Shown here: positions 1 to 7,522 of the stretch, one piece after another | Layout of the letters: every line of letters starts with the position of its first letter | How positions within the stretch are numbered: position 1 is the stretch's first letter | Source of the DNA: Actinomycetota bacterium | Lineage (GTDB): Bacteria > Actinomycetota > Thermoleophilia > Gaiellales > Gaiellaceae | Length of the DNA: 35,813 nt | Reading direction: 5' to 3' | Assembly: GCA_003162055.1 (NCBI GenBank) | Contig: PMNA01000015.1 | Span: 42,368-78,180, forward strand | Program-made: the position numbers and the translations under genes | The notes under the pieces: model-generated | Databases searched by the model: none | Seen by the model: only the letters and a program-made list of their open reading frames with translations | What the model was told of the DNA's origin: nothing

Positions 1-39
1 GTCGAGAGCCTCGCCCGCCGCGAACCAGGGAAGTGGACA

Positions 40-846
40 ATGCCGCTCGCGCTCTGCGCCACACCGATCGGAAATCTCGAAGATGTGACCTTGCGCGTTC
101 TGCGCGAGCTCCGTGAGGCCGATCTCGTCCTCTGCGAGGACACCCGCCAGACACGCAAGCTGCTCGATCGACACGGAATCGAGGCGCGCACGCTCAGCTA
201 CCACGAGCACAACGAGGCGGCGCGCGTGGCCGAGCTGCTGCCGCGGCTCGAGGCCGGTGAGCGGATCGCGCTCGTCTCCGACGCGGGCCTGCCGGCGATC
301 AACGACCCGGGCGCGCGGCTCGTTCGCGCGGCGCTCGACGCCGGTTTGCCGGTCACCGTGCTGCCCGGCCCGAGCGCGGTCGAGACGGCTCTGGTCGCGA
401 GCGGCCTGGCCGGCGAGCGCTACCAGTTCCTCGGGTACCTGCCGCGCGGCGAGAAGGCTCGGCAGGCGCTCTGGAAGGAGCTCGCGCTATGGCCGCATCC
501 CGCCGTCGCCTTCGAGTCGCCGAAGCGTCTGCCCGCGACCCTGGCCAGTCTCGCCGGCTTCGATCCCGAGCGCGAGGTCGCGGTCTGTCGCGAGCTGAGC
601 AAGCGCTTCGAGGAGATCGCGCGCGGGAGCGCGCGCGAGCTGGCTCAAAAGTTCGAGCACGAGCCGAAGGGTGAGATCACGCTCGTGATCGGTCCCGCCG
701 CCGCCGAGTCGGAAGAGGAAGAGGAGACCGCGGTAGCCGCGGTAGCGGAATTGATCGGCGCCGGATTGCCTCGGCGCCACGCCGTCGAGCTCGTGGCGAA
801 GCTGACGGGAGTGGCCCGAAACAAGCTCTACGGTCGCTCGCTGTAG
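40..846 (+). CDS. rsmI: 16S rRNA (cytidine-1402-2'-O)-methyltransferase RsmI
   Basis: RsmI uses S-adenosylmethionine to 2'-O-methylate C1402 in the decoding centre of 16S rRNA. The 268-residue protein has the usual family length. It shows the N-terminal TPIGNLEDVTLR motif (from residue 8), the CEDTRQTRKLL segment, SDAGLPAINDPG and LPGPSA, all hallmarks of this tetrapyrrole-methylase-fold family. The frame is open to the left edge of the window with no stop, so an upstream start cannot be excluded, but ATG at 40 places the conserved motif where homologues have it. The first 39 bases are probably the end of an upstream gene or its spacer. A new promoter follows the stop codon, so the gene probably ends its transcription unit here. 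Confidence 0.95.
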   Translation: MPLALCATPIGNLEDVTLRVLRELREADLVLCEDTRQTRKLLDRHGIEARTLSYHEHNEAARVAELLPRLEAGERIALVSDAGLPAINDPGARLVRAALDAGLPVTVLPGPSAVETALVASGLAGERYQFLGYLPRGEKARQALWKELALWPHPAVAFESPKRLPATLASLAGFDPEREVAVCRELSKRFEEIARGSARELAQKFEHEPKGEITLVIGPAAAESEEEEETAVAAVAELIGAGLPRRHAVELVAKLTGVARNKLYGRSL

Positions 847-852
847 CCTGAA

Positions 853-881
853 TTGACAACGATACGGCGTCCAGCTACGCT
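853..881 (+). promoter_or_regulatory. Sigma-70-type promoter of the M23-like gene
   Basis: TTGACA (853-858), a 17-base spacer and TACGCT (876-881) form the best-matched -35/-10 pair I found in the window. Transcription would start near 888, leaving a ~36-base leader that ends in the Shine-Dalgarno AAGGGGG (911-917), six bases before ATG 924. TGACAAC recurs at 854 and 899, 45 bp apart, which could be an operator repeat or chance. Confidence 0.75.
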
Positions 882-923
882 GCCCCTGTTTACTAAACTG
901 ACAACATAAAAAGGGGGATCTAG

Positions 924-2402
924 ATGCGACGCTCGGTCGTGCTCACGTTCGCGGCCGCATTGACTGCGATGATCCTGGCCGCTCCCGCGGCGAGCTGGAC
1001 CTGGCCGGCCGACGGTCAGGTGATACGGGCTTTCTCTCTCGGCGACGATCCGTACGCTGGCGGGCAGCACCGCGGCATCGACATAGCCGCCGATTCCGGC
1101 TCGGGCGTGCGGGCACCCGCGGCCGGCACCGTCTCGTTTGCCGGCACCGTGCCCGGCAATGGGCGCACCGTCACGATTCGCACGGGCGACGGCTATGCGG
1201 TCACCCTGGTCGGGTTGGGCTCGATCGGAGTTAAGAAGAACGCTTTCGTGAGCGAGGGCGAGACGGTCGGCACGGTCGCGCCGGCGCCGGACGAGATTAC
1301 GCCTGCGAACGTCCACCTCGGAATCAGGATCGCCTCCGATCCAAACGGCTATCTCGATCCGATCACGCTCCTGCCCGCGCGCACGGAGAAGCCGATCGTA
1401 AGCGATCAGGCCGGCGACGAGGCGACTCCGACCGCACTCGATGAGAGCGTCCCGACAATGGGCGATGAAGCCCAGAGCTCGAGCGAGCCGGAAGCCACCG
1501 CCGCGACCGACAACTCCGGTCTCGACGGCGCGGAAACGGTCGGCGTAGCGGTCGGCGCGATCGCCGAGGTCGAGCCGACGGCGCCGTCCTCAGGCGATGA
1601 ATCGGTCATCGCGGGTGAAAACGGAGCCGAGCCGACCGAGGGGCAGGCAGAGGGAACGGGCGAAGAGAGCGCAGTAGCTTCGCCGGTCGAGCCTTCGTCC
1701 GAGAGCACAACGTCCGCGTTGGCGAATGTGCCCAGCAGCACCGCCGCCGCGGTCACGCGGTCTCAGGCGACCATAGACGTCTCAACTGCTGTGCCGACCC
1801 AGCGGGAAGCTGAGTTGCCCCGGTCTTCCTCGGCGCCGGTTAAGGAATCGAGCTCGCCGGGCGGCGAAGCGGCGACGTCGCGCAATACGCAGACCAGGCG
1901 GAGCACTGTGAAAGAGACAAGCACAGCTGCAACCGCCAGCGCGACGCAACTCAAGCAACGCAAGAACGTAGGCGCGAGGAACTCCGAGCCGGCTTCGCCC
2001 GGCACACACCCACAGGTCGGGACGCACTCGCACTCTCTCGATTCGCACTGGATCCTGCTGCCGGGTCTGCTCTTACTCCTATTCGGGGCGACCGGCGGAT
2101 CAGTTCTCGCCGCCGCGCGCTCGCGCGGCTCTCGCCGCCCGCCTCGTATGATGGTGAGTCCCGAGGGAGAAACAAGAGACGATGAGCGAGAACGAGCCAC
2201 AGAAGATCCTGGTTGCGGTGGCCTGGCCGTATGCCAGCGGCCCGCGCCATATTGGGCACGTCGCCGGGTTCGGCGTCCCGTCCGACATCTTCGCCCGCTA
2301 TCACCGGCTCAAGGGCAACGACGTGCTGATGGTGAGTGGCACCGACGAGCACGGTACGCCCGTGATGGTCGCGGCCGAGCAAGAAGGGCTCTCGTCTCGT
2401 GA
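924..2402 (+). CDS. Secreted M23 (LytM-like) domain protein, probably non-catalytic, with C-terminal membrane anchor
   Basis: The N-terminal signal peptide ends near AAPAAS (residues 1-24). An M23/LytM domain follows at about residues 25-150. It keeps the HRGIDIA metal-ligand pair. Where active enzymes have a Y-x-H-L histidine this protein reads TLVGLGSI, and the final H-x-H is VHLG, so two expected histidines are missing. About 220 residues of Ser/Thr/Ala/Glu-rich, presumably disordered linker lead to a hydrophobic segment (about 375-395) and a basic tail. I therefore infer a wall-binding or amidase-activating role, like degenerate LytM proteins, not hydrolysis. The frame overlaps metG by 221 bases; the last ~75 residues are translated from metG sequence and may not be authentic, for example if the true gene ends by frameshift near 2150. 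Confidence 0.75.
   Translation: MRRSVVLTFAAALTAMILAAPAASWTWPADGQVIRAFSLGDDPYAGGQHRGIDIAADSGSGVRAPAAGTVSFAGTVPGNGRTVTIRTGDGYAVTLVGLGSIGVKKNAFVSEGETVGTVAPAPDEITPANVHLGIRIASDPNGYLDPITLLPARTEKPIVSDQAGDEATPTALDESVPTMGDEAQSSSEPEATAATDNSGLDGAETVGVAVGAIAEVEPTAPSSGDESVIAGENGAEPTEGQAEGTGEESAVASPVEPSSESTTSALANVPSSTAAAVTRSQATIDVSTAVPTQREAELPRSSSAPVKESSSPGGEAATSRNTQTRRSTVKETSTAATASATQLKQRKNVGARNSEPASPGTHPQVGTHSHSLDSHWILLPGLLLLLFGATGGSVLAAARSRGSRRPPRMMVSPEGETRDDERERATEDPGCGGLAVCQRPAPYWARRRVRRPVRHLRPLSPAQGQRRADGEWHRRARYARDGRGRARRALVS
2147..2152 (+). promoter_or_regulatory. Possible -10 box of metG
   Basis: TATGAT lies 29 bases before the metG ATG, with the Shine-Dalgarno-like GAGGGAG (2163-2169) between them. 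I see no convincing -35. It lies inside the 3' end of the preceding frame, so metG may be transcribed independently of the M23-like gene. Confidence 0.4.
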
Positions 2403-3984
2403 GCTGGCCGATCGCTACAACGAGGTCATCCGCGACGACCTGAGGCGCCTCGGTCTCTCCTACGACATCTTCACGCGCACGACAACCCAGAATCACTACC
2501 GAGTCGTGCGAGACGTTTTCCGCACGCTGCACGAGAAGGGCTACATCGTCGAGCAAACGGCGATGGGCGCCTTCTCGTCCAGCAGCGGGCACACCCTGCC
2601 CGACCGCTATATCGAAGGCACCTGCCCGCACTGCGGCTACGGCGAGGCTCGCGGCGACCAGTGCGACAACTGCGGGCGCCAGCTCGACCCGATCGACCTA
2701 CTCAATCCGCGTTCGCGCATCGATGGCACCACGCCGGTGTTCAAGGAGACGAGCCACCTCTTCCTCGATCTGCCGGCCTTCGCCGACGCGCTGCGCGAAT
2801 GGATCGAGCGGCAGAAGGACTGGCGTCCAAACGTTCGCCGCTTCTCGCTCAACCTGCTCGACGAGCTGATCCCGCGCGCGATCACCCGCGATCTCGACTG
2901 GGGCGTCCCGATCCCAGTCGAGGGCTACGACGGTGAGGACTCCGGCAAGCGCATCTACGTCTGGTTCGACGCGGTGGTCGGCTATCTCTCCTCGACGGTG
3001 GAGTGGGCGGCGGCGCGGGGCACTCCGGACGCCTGGCGCGAGTGGTGGCAGAACCCCGACTCGCGTCACTACTACTTCATGGGCAAGGACAACATCGTCT
3101 TTCACACGGTGATCTGGCCGAGCATGCTGCTCGGTTACGGCGAGGGCGGCGAGACCGGCGCCGGTAAGGGCAAGCTGGAGCTTCCCTACGACGTGGTCGC
3201 AAGCGAGTTCCTGACCATGGAGGGGCGCAAGTTCTCCTCCAGCCGCGGCGTGGTCATCTATGTGAAGGACTTCCTGGAGCGCTACGACGCGGACGCGCTG
3301 CGCTACTTCCTCACCGTCGCCGGCCCTGAGAGTCAGGACACCGACTTCACCTGGTCGGAGTTCGTGCGCCGCAACAACGACGAGCTGGTCGCCACCTGGG
3401 GCAATCTCGTCAATCGCACGCTCAAGAACGTTCACCGCCACTTCGGCGAGGTGCCCGCGCCCGGGCCTCTGAGCGAGGCCGACGAGCAGATCCTGGCGGC
3501 GATCGAGGCCGGACTCGAATCGGTCGGCGCCGAGATCGAGAGGGCCCGCTTCAAGGCCGGGCTGATCGAGGCGATGCGCCTGGCCGGGCTGGCCAACCAG
3601 TACGTCAGCGAGCAAGCGCCCTGGAAGTTGATCGAGTCGGAGCGCGAACGAGCCGCGACGATCCTCTACGTTGCCCTGCGCTGCGTCGACAACCTGAAGC
3701 TGCTCTTCTCGCCGTTTTTGCCCTTCTCCTCGCAGGCCTTGCACGAGCTGCTCGGCTATGACGACGACATCTCGGGCAAGCTCGAGTTCGTCGAGCACCA
3801 GGAGGAGGGCGACTCGCACCTCGTTCTGACCGGCGACTACGAAAACCTGCGCGGGCGCTGGCAGGTGAGCCGTCTTCCCGTCGGGCAGAAGCTGCTCGAG
3901 CCGAAACCGCTGTTCCGCAAGCTCGATCCCGAGGCTGTGGTGGCAGACGAGCTGAAGCGGATGGAGGAAGAGGCGGGCGCGTGA
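2182..3984 (+). CDS. metG: Methionine--tRNA ligase
   Basis: Methionyl-tRNA synthetase charges tRNA-Met with methionine using ATP. The 600-residue class I enzyme shows the HIGH signature ([12 protein letters not shown], about residues 15-26), a zinc knuckle with two C-x2-C pairs (CPHC and CDNC, about residues 148-166), and the KMSKS loop as KFSSS (about 350). The anticodon-binding helical domain follows; there is no appended C-terminal tRNA-binding (EMAP/Trbp111) domain. ATG 2182 follows a GA-rich Shine-Dalgarno. Its stop overlaps the GTG of tatD (GTGA), so the two are translationally coupled. A long antisense frame over this gene is only a codon-bias shadow. Confidence 0.97.
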   Translation: MSENEPQKILVAVAWPYASGPRHIGHVAGFGVPSDIFARYHRLKGNDVLMVSGTDEHGTPVMVAAEQEGLSSRELADRYNEVIRDDLRRLGLSYDIFTRTTTQNHYRVVRDVFRTLHEKGYIVEQTAMGAFSSSSGHTLPDRYIEGTCPHCGYGEARGDQCDNCGRQLDPIDLLNPRSRIDGTTPVFKETSHLFLDLPAFADALREWIERQKDWRPNVRRFSLNLLDELIPRAITRDLDWGVPIPVEGYDGEDSGKRIYVWFDAVVGYLSSTVEWAAARGTPDAWREWWQNPDSRHYYFMGKDNIVFHTVIWPSMLLGYGEGGETGAGKGKLELPYDVVASEFLTMEGRKFSSSRGVVIYVKDFLERYDADALRYFLTVAGPESQDTDFTWSEFVRRNNDELVATWGNLVNRTLKNVHRHFGEVPAPGPLSEADEQILAAIEAGLESVGAEIERARFKAGLIEAMRLAGLANQYVSEQAPWKLIESERERAATILYVALRCVDNLKLLFSPFLPFSSQALHELLGYDDDISGKLEFVEHQEEGDSHLVLTGDYENLRGRWQVSRLPVGQKLLEPKPLFRKLDPEAVVADELKRMEEEAGA

Positions 3985-4727
3985 TCGACGCGCACGCGCA
4001 TCTCGACGCGTGCGAGCCTGCCGCAGAGGAGCTGATCGCGCGGGCGCGCGCCGCAGGCGTCGAGACCGTGCTCAGCGTCGGCACGGACCTCGATTCCTGC
4101 CGTGAGACTATTGCCATTGCCGAGCGCTGCGAGGAGGTGTTCGCCATTCTCGGCGTTCATCCACACGAGGCGGGCGGTGCCGATGCCGGGCGCCTCGACG
4201 AGCTCGAGACGCTTCTTGCCGCGCCGCGGGCGGTCGCGCTGGGGGAGATAGGCCTCGACTACTTTCGTGACCGCGCCCCTCGTCCGGCTCAGCGGGAGCT
4301 CTTCGCCGCCCAGCTCGAGCTTGCCGCGCGTCTCGGAAAGCCGATCGTGATTCACACCCGCGAGGCCGACGCCGATACGCCGCTGGCGCTCGAAGGCTTT
4401 ACGGGGACGATCGTCTTGCACTGTTTCTCCTCGCCGGCACTTCTTTCCTGGGCGCTCGAGCGCGACTGCTTCATCTCCTTTGCCGGTAACGTCACCTACC
4501 CGAGTGCGGGCGATCTGCGCGACGCGGCGCGCCTCGTCCCGCCTCAGCGCCTGCTCATCGAGAGCGACTCTCCCTTCCTCGCGCCTCAGCCCGAGCGCGG
4601 CCACCCGAACGAGCCCGCCTTCGTCGTTCACACGCTCGCGGCTCTGGCGGAGTTACTCGCCGAGCCGGTTGCAGAGTTGGCCGAGCGAACGGTTGCCAAC
4701 ACTCGTGCGGCCTTCTGCCTGCCATGA
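3981..4727 (+). CDS. tatD: TatD family deoxyribonuclease / metal hydrolase
   Basis: TatD enzymes are metal-dependent nucleases of the TIM-barrel amidohydrolase fold, linked to DNA repair and end-processing. The 248-residue protein has the expected ligands: H-A-H near the N-terminus (DAHAHLD), GEIGLDY with the bridging Glu, IHTRE, LHCF and ESDSPF. It starts at GTG 3981, overlapping the metG stop by four bases, and ends by overlapping the ATG of rsmA (ATGA), so it sits in the middle of a tightly coupled operon. The order metG-tatD-rsmA-ispE is common in Gram-positive bacteria. The precise substrate is unknown. Confidence 0.94.
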   Translation: MIDAHAHLDACEPAAEELIARARAAGVETVLSVGTDLDSCRETIAIAERCEEVFAILGVHPHEAGGADAGRLDELETLLAAPRAVALGEIGLDYFRDRAPRPAQRELFAAQLELAARLGKPIVIHTREADADTPLALEGFTGTIVLHCFSSPALLSWALERDCFISFAGNVTYPSAGDLRDAARLVPPQRLLIESDSPFLAPQPERGHPNEPAFVVHTLAALAELLAEPVAELAERTVANTRAAFCLP

Positions 4728-5509
4728 CGGGGCCTCGCTTCGCCGCCAAGAAGAAGCTCGGGCAGCACTTTCTCGTCGACGAGAACCTGCTCGGGGTGAT
4801 CGGACGCCTGGCCGAGTTGAGCGTGAGCGACTGCGTGCTCGAGATCGGGCCGGGGCTGGGTGTCCTGACCGCTTATCTGGCCAAGCGAGTGGCTCACGTG
4901 GACGCCGTCGAGCTCGACCGCGAGCTCGAGCCCCGGCTGCGCGAGCGGCTCGCAGGGTGTGAGAACGTCTCGCTCCACTTCGGCGATGCGCTCACACTCG
5001 ATCTGGCCGCGATCGCTCCCGCTGCCACGAAGCTGGTGGCAAATCTGCCCTACAACATCGGCACGCCGCTGATCGTCGAATCCCTGGACGGACTGCCGCA
5101 GATCGAACTGTGGTGCGTGATGCTGCAGCGCGAGGTGGCCGACAGGCTGTTCGCTTCGCCCAGCAGTAAGGCCTACGGAGCCGTCTCGGTGCTCGTGCAG
5201 CTGGCGACCGAGAAACGGGGTTTCCATCCCGTCTCGCCCGAGGTGTTTCGGCCGCGGCCGCGAGTCTCTTCCGCGCTCGTCGCCTTCGAGCGTAAGCCGC
5301 TGCCCGAGAATTACAGTTGCCTCAAGCGCCTGGTCGGTGGCGCCTTCGCCCATCGCCGCAAGACGCTGGCCAATTCGCTTGCCATCTCCGGCCTCGTCTC
5401 GAGGGAAGCGGCCGAGGCGATGCTCGAGCAGATCGGTCGCGATCGGATGAGTCGGGCGGAGGCGCTGGCGCCCGCGGAGTTCATCGCGCTGGCGGAGGCG
5501 TTGCCGTGA
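4724..5509 (+). CDS. rsmA: 16S rRNA (adenine-1518/1519-N6)-dimethyltransferase RsmA (KsgA)
   Basis: RsmA dimethylates two adjacent adenines in the 3'-terminal hairpin of 16S rRNA late in 30S assembly, using S-adenosylmethionine. The 261-residue protein shows the GQHFLVD N-terminal motif, SAM motif I EIGPGLGVLT (about residue 40), the acidic VELD loop and the catalytic NLPYNI motif (about 107), with the C-terminal domain intact. ATG 4724 overlaps the tatD stop (ATGA) and the gene's own stop overlaps the ispE GTG, so it is coupled on both sides. Confidence 0.97.
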   Translation: MTGPRFAAKKKLGQHFLVDENLLGVIGRLAELSVSDCVLEIGPGLGVLTAYLAKRVAHVDAVELDRELEPRLRERLAGCENVSLHFGDALTLDLAAIAPAATKLVANLPYNIGTPLIVESLDGLPQIELWCVMLQREVADRLFASPSSKAYGAVSVLVQLATEKRGFHPVSPEVFRPRPRVSSALVAFERKPLPENYSCLKRLVGGAFAHRRKTLANSLAISGLVSREAAEAMLEQIGRDRMSRAEALAPAEFIALAEALP

Positions 5510-6318
5510 CGGTCGCGCTCGCTCCGGCCAAACTCAATCTGGCGCTGGTCGTTGGTCCGCTGCAGAAGAACGGGAAGCACGAGCTGGCGACCGTCTTCCA
5601 ACGCATCGCGCTCGCCGATCGGATCGAGCTGGAGCCGGCGCCGGCACTCGAGATCGAGGGCTTCGCGGCTGACACGATCGTTCGCTCGATTCTCGAGGCG
5701 CTGGCGGAGCGGGCCGGCGTGGAGCCCCGCTGGCGGGTCTCGATCGAGAAGAAGGTGCCTGTCGCGGCCGGTCTAGGCGGTGGCTCGAGCGACGCGGCGA
5801 CCGCGCTTCGCCTGGCCAACGCGGCGCTCGACGAGCCACTCGCACCGAGCGAATTGATCGCGCTCGCCCGCCCGCTCGGCGCCGACATCGCCTTCTTCTG
5901 CCTGTACGGCCCCCAGCTCGGCCAGGGCGACGGGGGCGAGCTTAGTTCGCTCTCGCTGCCGCAGGATTACAGCGTTCTTCTCGCTCTACCGGCTGGCGTC
6001 GTCAAGTACTCGACCGGCGAGGTTTACCGTGCTTTCGACGAGCGGCGCGGCGAACGCGGTTTCGCCGAGCGCCGCGCCGCCCTGCTCAGCGCGCTTAGTT
6101 CCGTGCACCGTCCTTCCGACCTGGCGCATCTCCCCCCGAACGACCTGGCCGACTCGCCTCTGAGCGCGCGCCTGCTGGAGCTTGGTGCCTTTCGGGCCGA
6201 CGTGAGTGGCGCCGGCCCGGCGGTGTACGGCCTGTTCGAGCAGTGGGGGAAGGCCGAGCGGGCGGCCCAGGCGATGGCGGCCGCCGCCGAGGTCTGGCTT
6301 AGCGAGCCGTCCTGGTAG
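5506..6318 (+). CDS. ispE: 4-diphosphocytidyl-2-C-methyl-D-erythritol kinase
   Basis: IspE phosphorylates CDP-methylerythritol with ATP in the non-mevalonate (MEP) isoprenoid pathway. It is a GHMP-superfamily kinase with N-terminal APAKLNLAL and the ATP-binding glycine-rich PVAAGLGGGSSDAA. I chose GTG 5506, overlapping the rsmA stop by four bases (GTGA), which gives 270 residues and places APAKLNL at residue 6. The same frame is open another 63 codons upstream inside rsmA, but that extension is rsmA read in another frame. Pairing with rsmA is widespread in bacteria. Confidence 0.95.
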   Translation: MTVALAPAKLNLALVVGPLQKNGKHELATVFQRIALADRIELEPAPALEIEGFAADTIVRSILEALAERAGVEPRWRVSIEKKVPVAAGLGGGSSDAATALRLANAALDEPLAPSELIALARPLGADIAFFCLYGPQLGQGDGGELSSLSLPQDYSVLLALPAGVVKYSTGEVYRAFDERRGERGFAERRAALLSALSSVHRPSDLAHLPPNDLADSPLSARLLELGAFRADVSGAGPAVYGLFEQWGKAERAAQAMAAAAEVWLSEPSW

Positions 6319-6327
6319 TTTTGCGGC

Positions 6328-6687
6328 ATGTTGCAGGAAAGACATCAGGTGATCGACCACGGGAGCTCGCAGATCGAGCGCTTCCTGCACTCGAATCGCT
6401 ACAAGCTGGTACTGGGCGTGGTCATCGTCGAGGCGCTTCTCGTCGCCTTCGGCGCGCTCAGCTTCTGGCTCACGGTCGTGATCGCCGGCTGTTTACTGGC
6501 GCTCTATCTGCTCTTCCGCCGCGAGCTGTCCGGGTCGCCACGCGAACTGGCCTGGATAGTGGCCGGCTCGCAGGCGCTGGGAGTGCTGGTGTTCGTGCTC
6601 GTGCTGGTTACGGCGGCGTTGGTCGTGGTCGCCGTCGTCGTGCTCGCGATCGCGGTGCTGGCCTCTCTTCTCGCCAATCGGCGCTGA
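6328..6687 (+). CDS. Small multi-pass membrane protein, function unknown
   Basis: The predicted protein has 119 residues: a polar N-terminus of about 27 residues, then three or four hydrophobic helices (roughly 28-45, 48-63, 77-112) separated by the short basic loop RRELSGSPRE, and a basic end. I do not recognise a family. It begins 9 bases after ispE and is probably the last gene of that operon. No clear Shine-Dalgarno is seen before ATG 6328. The long run of small hydrophobic residues after 77 may be two closely packed helices. Confidence 0.7.
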   Translation: MLQERHQVIDHGSSQIERFLHSNRYKLVLGVVIVEALLVAFGALSFWLTVVIAGCLLALYLLFRRELSGSPRELAWIVAGSQALGVLVFVLVLVTAALVVVAVVVLAIAVLASLLANRR

Positions 6688-6736
6688 GGGTTCGACCGCG
6701 CAGGAACGCGGCGCGGTGCGGGCACGGCACGCACGG

Positions 6737-6742
6737 TACTCT
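6737..6742 (+). promoter_or_regulatory. Likely -10 box of tRNA-Gln
   Basis: TACTCT stands 16 bases before the first base of the tRNA, a spacing that fits a short 5' leader removed by RNase P. No good -35 is visible. Confidence 0.4.
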
Positions 6743-6758
6743 TCGGACGAAGCAGCGT

Positions 6759-6829
6759 TGGGGCGTAGCCAAGTGGTAAGGCATCGGGTTTTGGTCCCGT
6801 GATCCCAGGTTCGAATCCTGGCGCCCCAG
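6759..6829 (+). tRNA. trnQ: tRNA-Gln (anticodon TTG)
   Basis: The acceptor stem is TGGGGCG (6759-6765) with CGCCCCA (6822-6828) and discriminator G 6829. The D arm GCC...GGC follows. The anticodon loop TTTTGGT carries TTG, reading CAA for glutamine. The T arm is CCAGG-TTCGAAT-CCTGG (6805-6821). CCA is not encoded, since the next bases are ATT, so it would be added after transcription. The outermost pair of the anticodon stem looks like T-T. Confidence 0.95.
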
Positions 6830-6834
6830 ATTCT

Positions 6835-6877
6835 CCGCGAAAAGTCGGCCGGCGGAGCCGGCTAAGACTTTTCGCGG
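6835..6877 (+). terminator. Long hairpin downstream of tRNA-Gln
   Basis: A perfect 12-bp inverted repeat, CCGCGAAAAGTC (6835-6846) with GACTTTTCGCGG (6866-6877), encloses a second stem GCCGGC (6848-6853 with 6857-6862) and a GGA loop. It starts six bases after the tRNA and is the obvious candidate to end or trim its transcript. It lacks a following T-run, so Rho-independent termination is not certain. Confidence 0.6.
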
Positions 6878-7195
6878 TATGACCTCTGCGTTGTACGAGT
6901 CGGCGCGCCTGCGGCGCGGGTGACTCGTCTGCTCCTAGGAGCGTGCTCGGCTTACCGCGAGTGTGGTCGGTGTTCGGAGTGGATGGATCGGGGGATGGCG
7001 TTATGTGAGCCGCGCCCGCCATGTCGGTCGCGGCGGCGTTTGTTGTGCCTGGCCGATATCCCTAATCTTGGTGAACAGACGCCCGTTAAGCGAAATATGC
7101 GTTTCAGCTGAAATATCTATCAGGCGTATTGAGTTCTTATCTATGTAATCCCGGCGCAGCGGCTTGGCCGATAGGAACTCCTGATGGAGGACTAA
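6878..7195. other. Non-coding, lower-GC stretch after tRNA-Gln
   Basis: No believable gene is seen. A second hairpin-like repeat, ACGAGTC (6895-6901) with GACTCGT (6922-6928), follows the tRNA hairpin. Further on, the composition turns AT-richer than the flanks (about 7070-7140) and contains a 12-bp palindrome TTTCAGCTGAAA at 7102-7113, flanked by direct repeats of GAAATAT. Together with the adjacent GGDEF remnant this looks like a decayed or integrated segment. Confidence 0.5.
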
Positions 7196-7417
7196 TCACC
7201 GAATCACGAGCCCGGTGTCATCAGTGTCGCCGAGTGCGTTCGCTCGCTGGTCGAGAGCTCGGGTCTGCGCACGGAGAAAGGCGAGATCGCGGTCACCGTC
7301 TCGATCGGCGCCACTATTCCGGGCCCCGACGACTCCGCCGAAAGCATCATCAATCGCGCCGACGAGCGGATCTACCGGAGCAAGGCTGCGGGAAGAAACT
7401 GCGTCACCGCGTACTAG
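7196..7417 (+). pseudogene. 3' remnant of a diguanylate cyclase (GGDEF-domain) gene
   Basis: The frame running from after the TAA at 7193-7195 to the TAG at 7415-7417 encodes about 73 residues that match the last third of a GGDEF domain. It has VTVSIGAT, then ADERIYRSKAAGRN, the classic C-terminal segment of cyclic-di-GMP synthases. The GG(D/E)EF active site, the nucleotide-binding N-terminal half and any start codon are missing; the upstream sequence shows no cyclase coding signal. I infer a 5'-deleted gene, perhaps lost by an insertion or deletion event beside the tRNA. It cannot make cyclic-di-GMP. Confidence 0.8.
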
Positions 7418-7522
7418 CTATCCGGGCTCTAAAAGCCATGTCGGCACGGGAGTGGGGGCGCCTTTGCGCGGGACCGGGCAGAATAAGCACGTGAGCCGGC
7501 CGGGCTGGAGAAGATGGGCGCG

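Noticed and set aside
2698-3819. 373-codon antisense frame over metG
   Set aside because: Mirror of a high-GC gene; no domain, and metG is unmistakable.
6504-7022. Minus-strand frame across tRNA-Gln with a GAPGFEPGITGPKP-like product
   Set aside because: This is the well-known false protein made by translating the antisense strand of a tRNA; it also overlaps a real membrane-protein gene.
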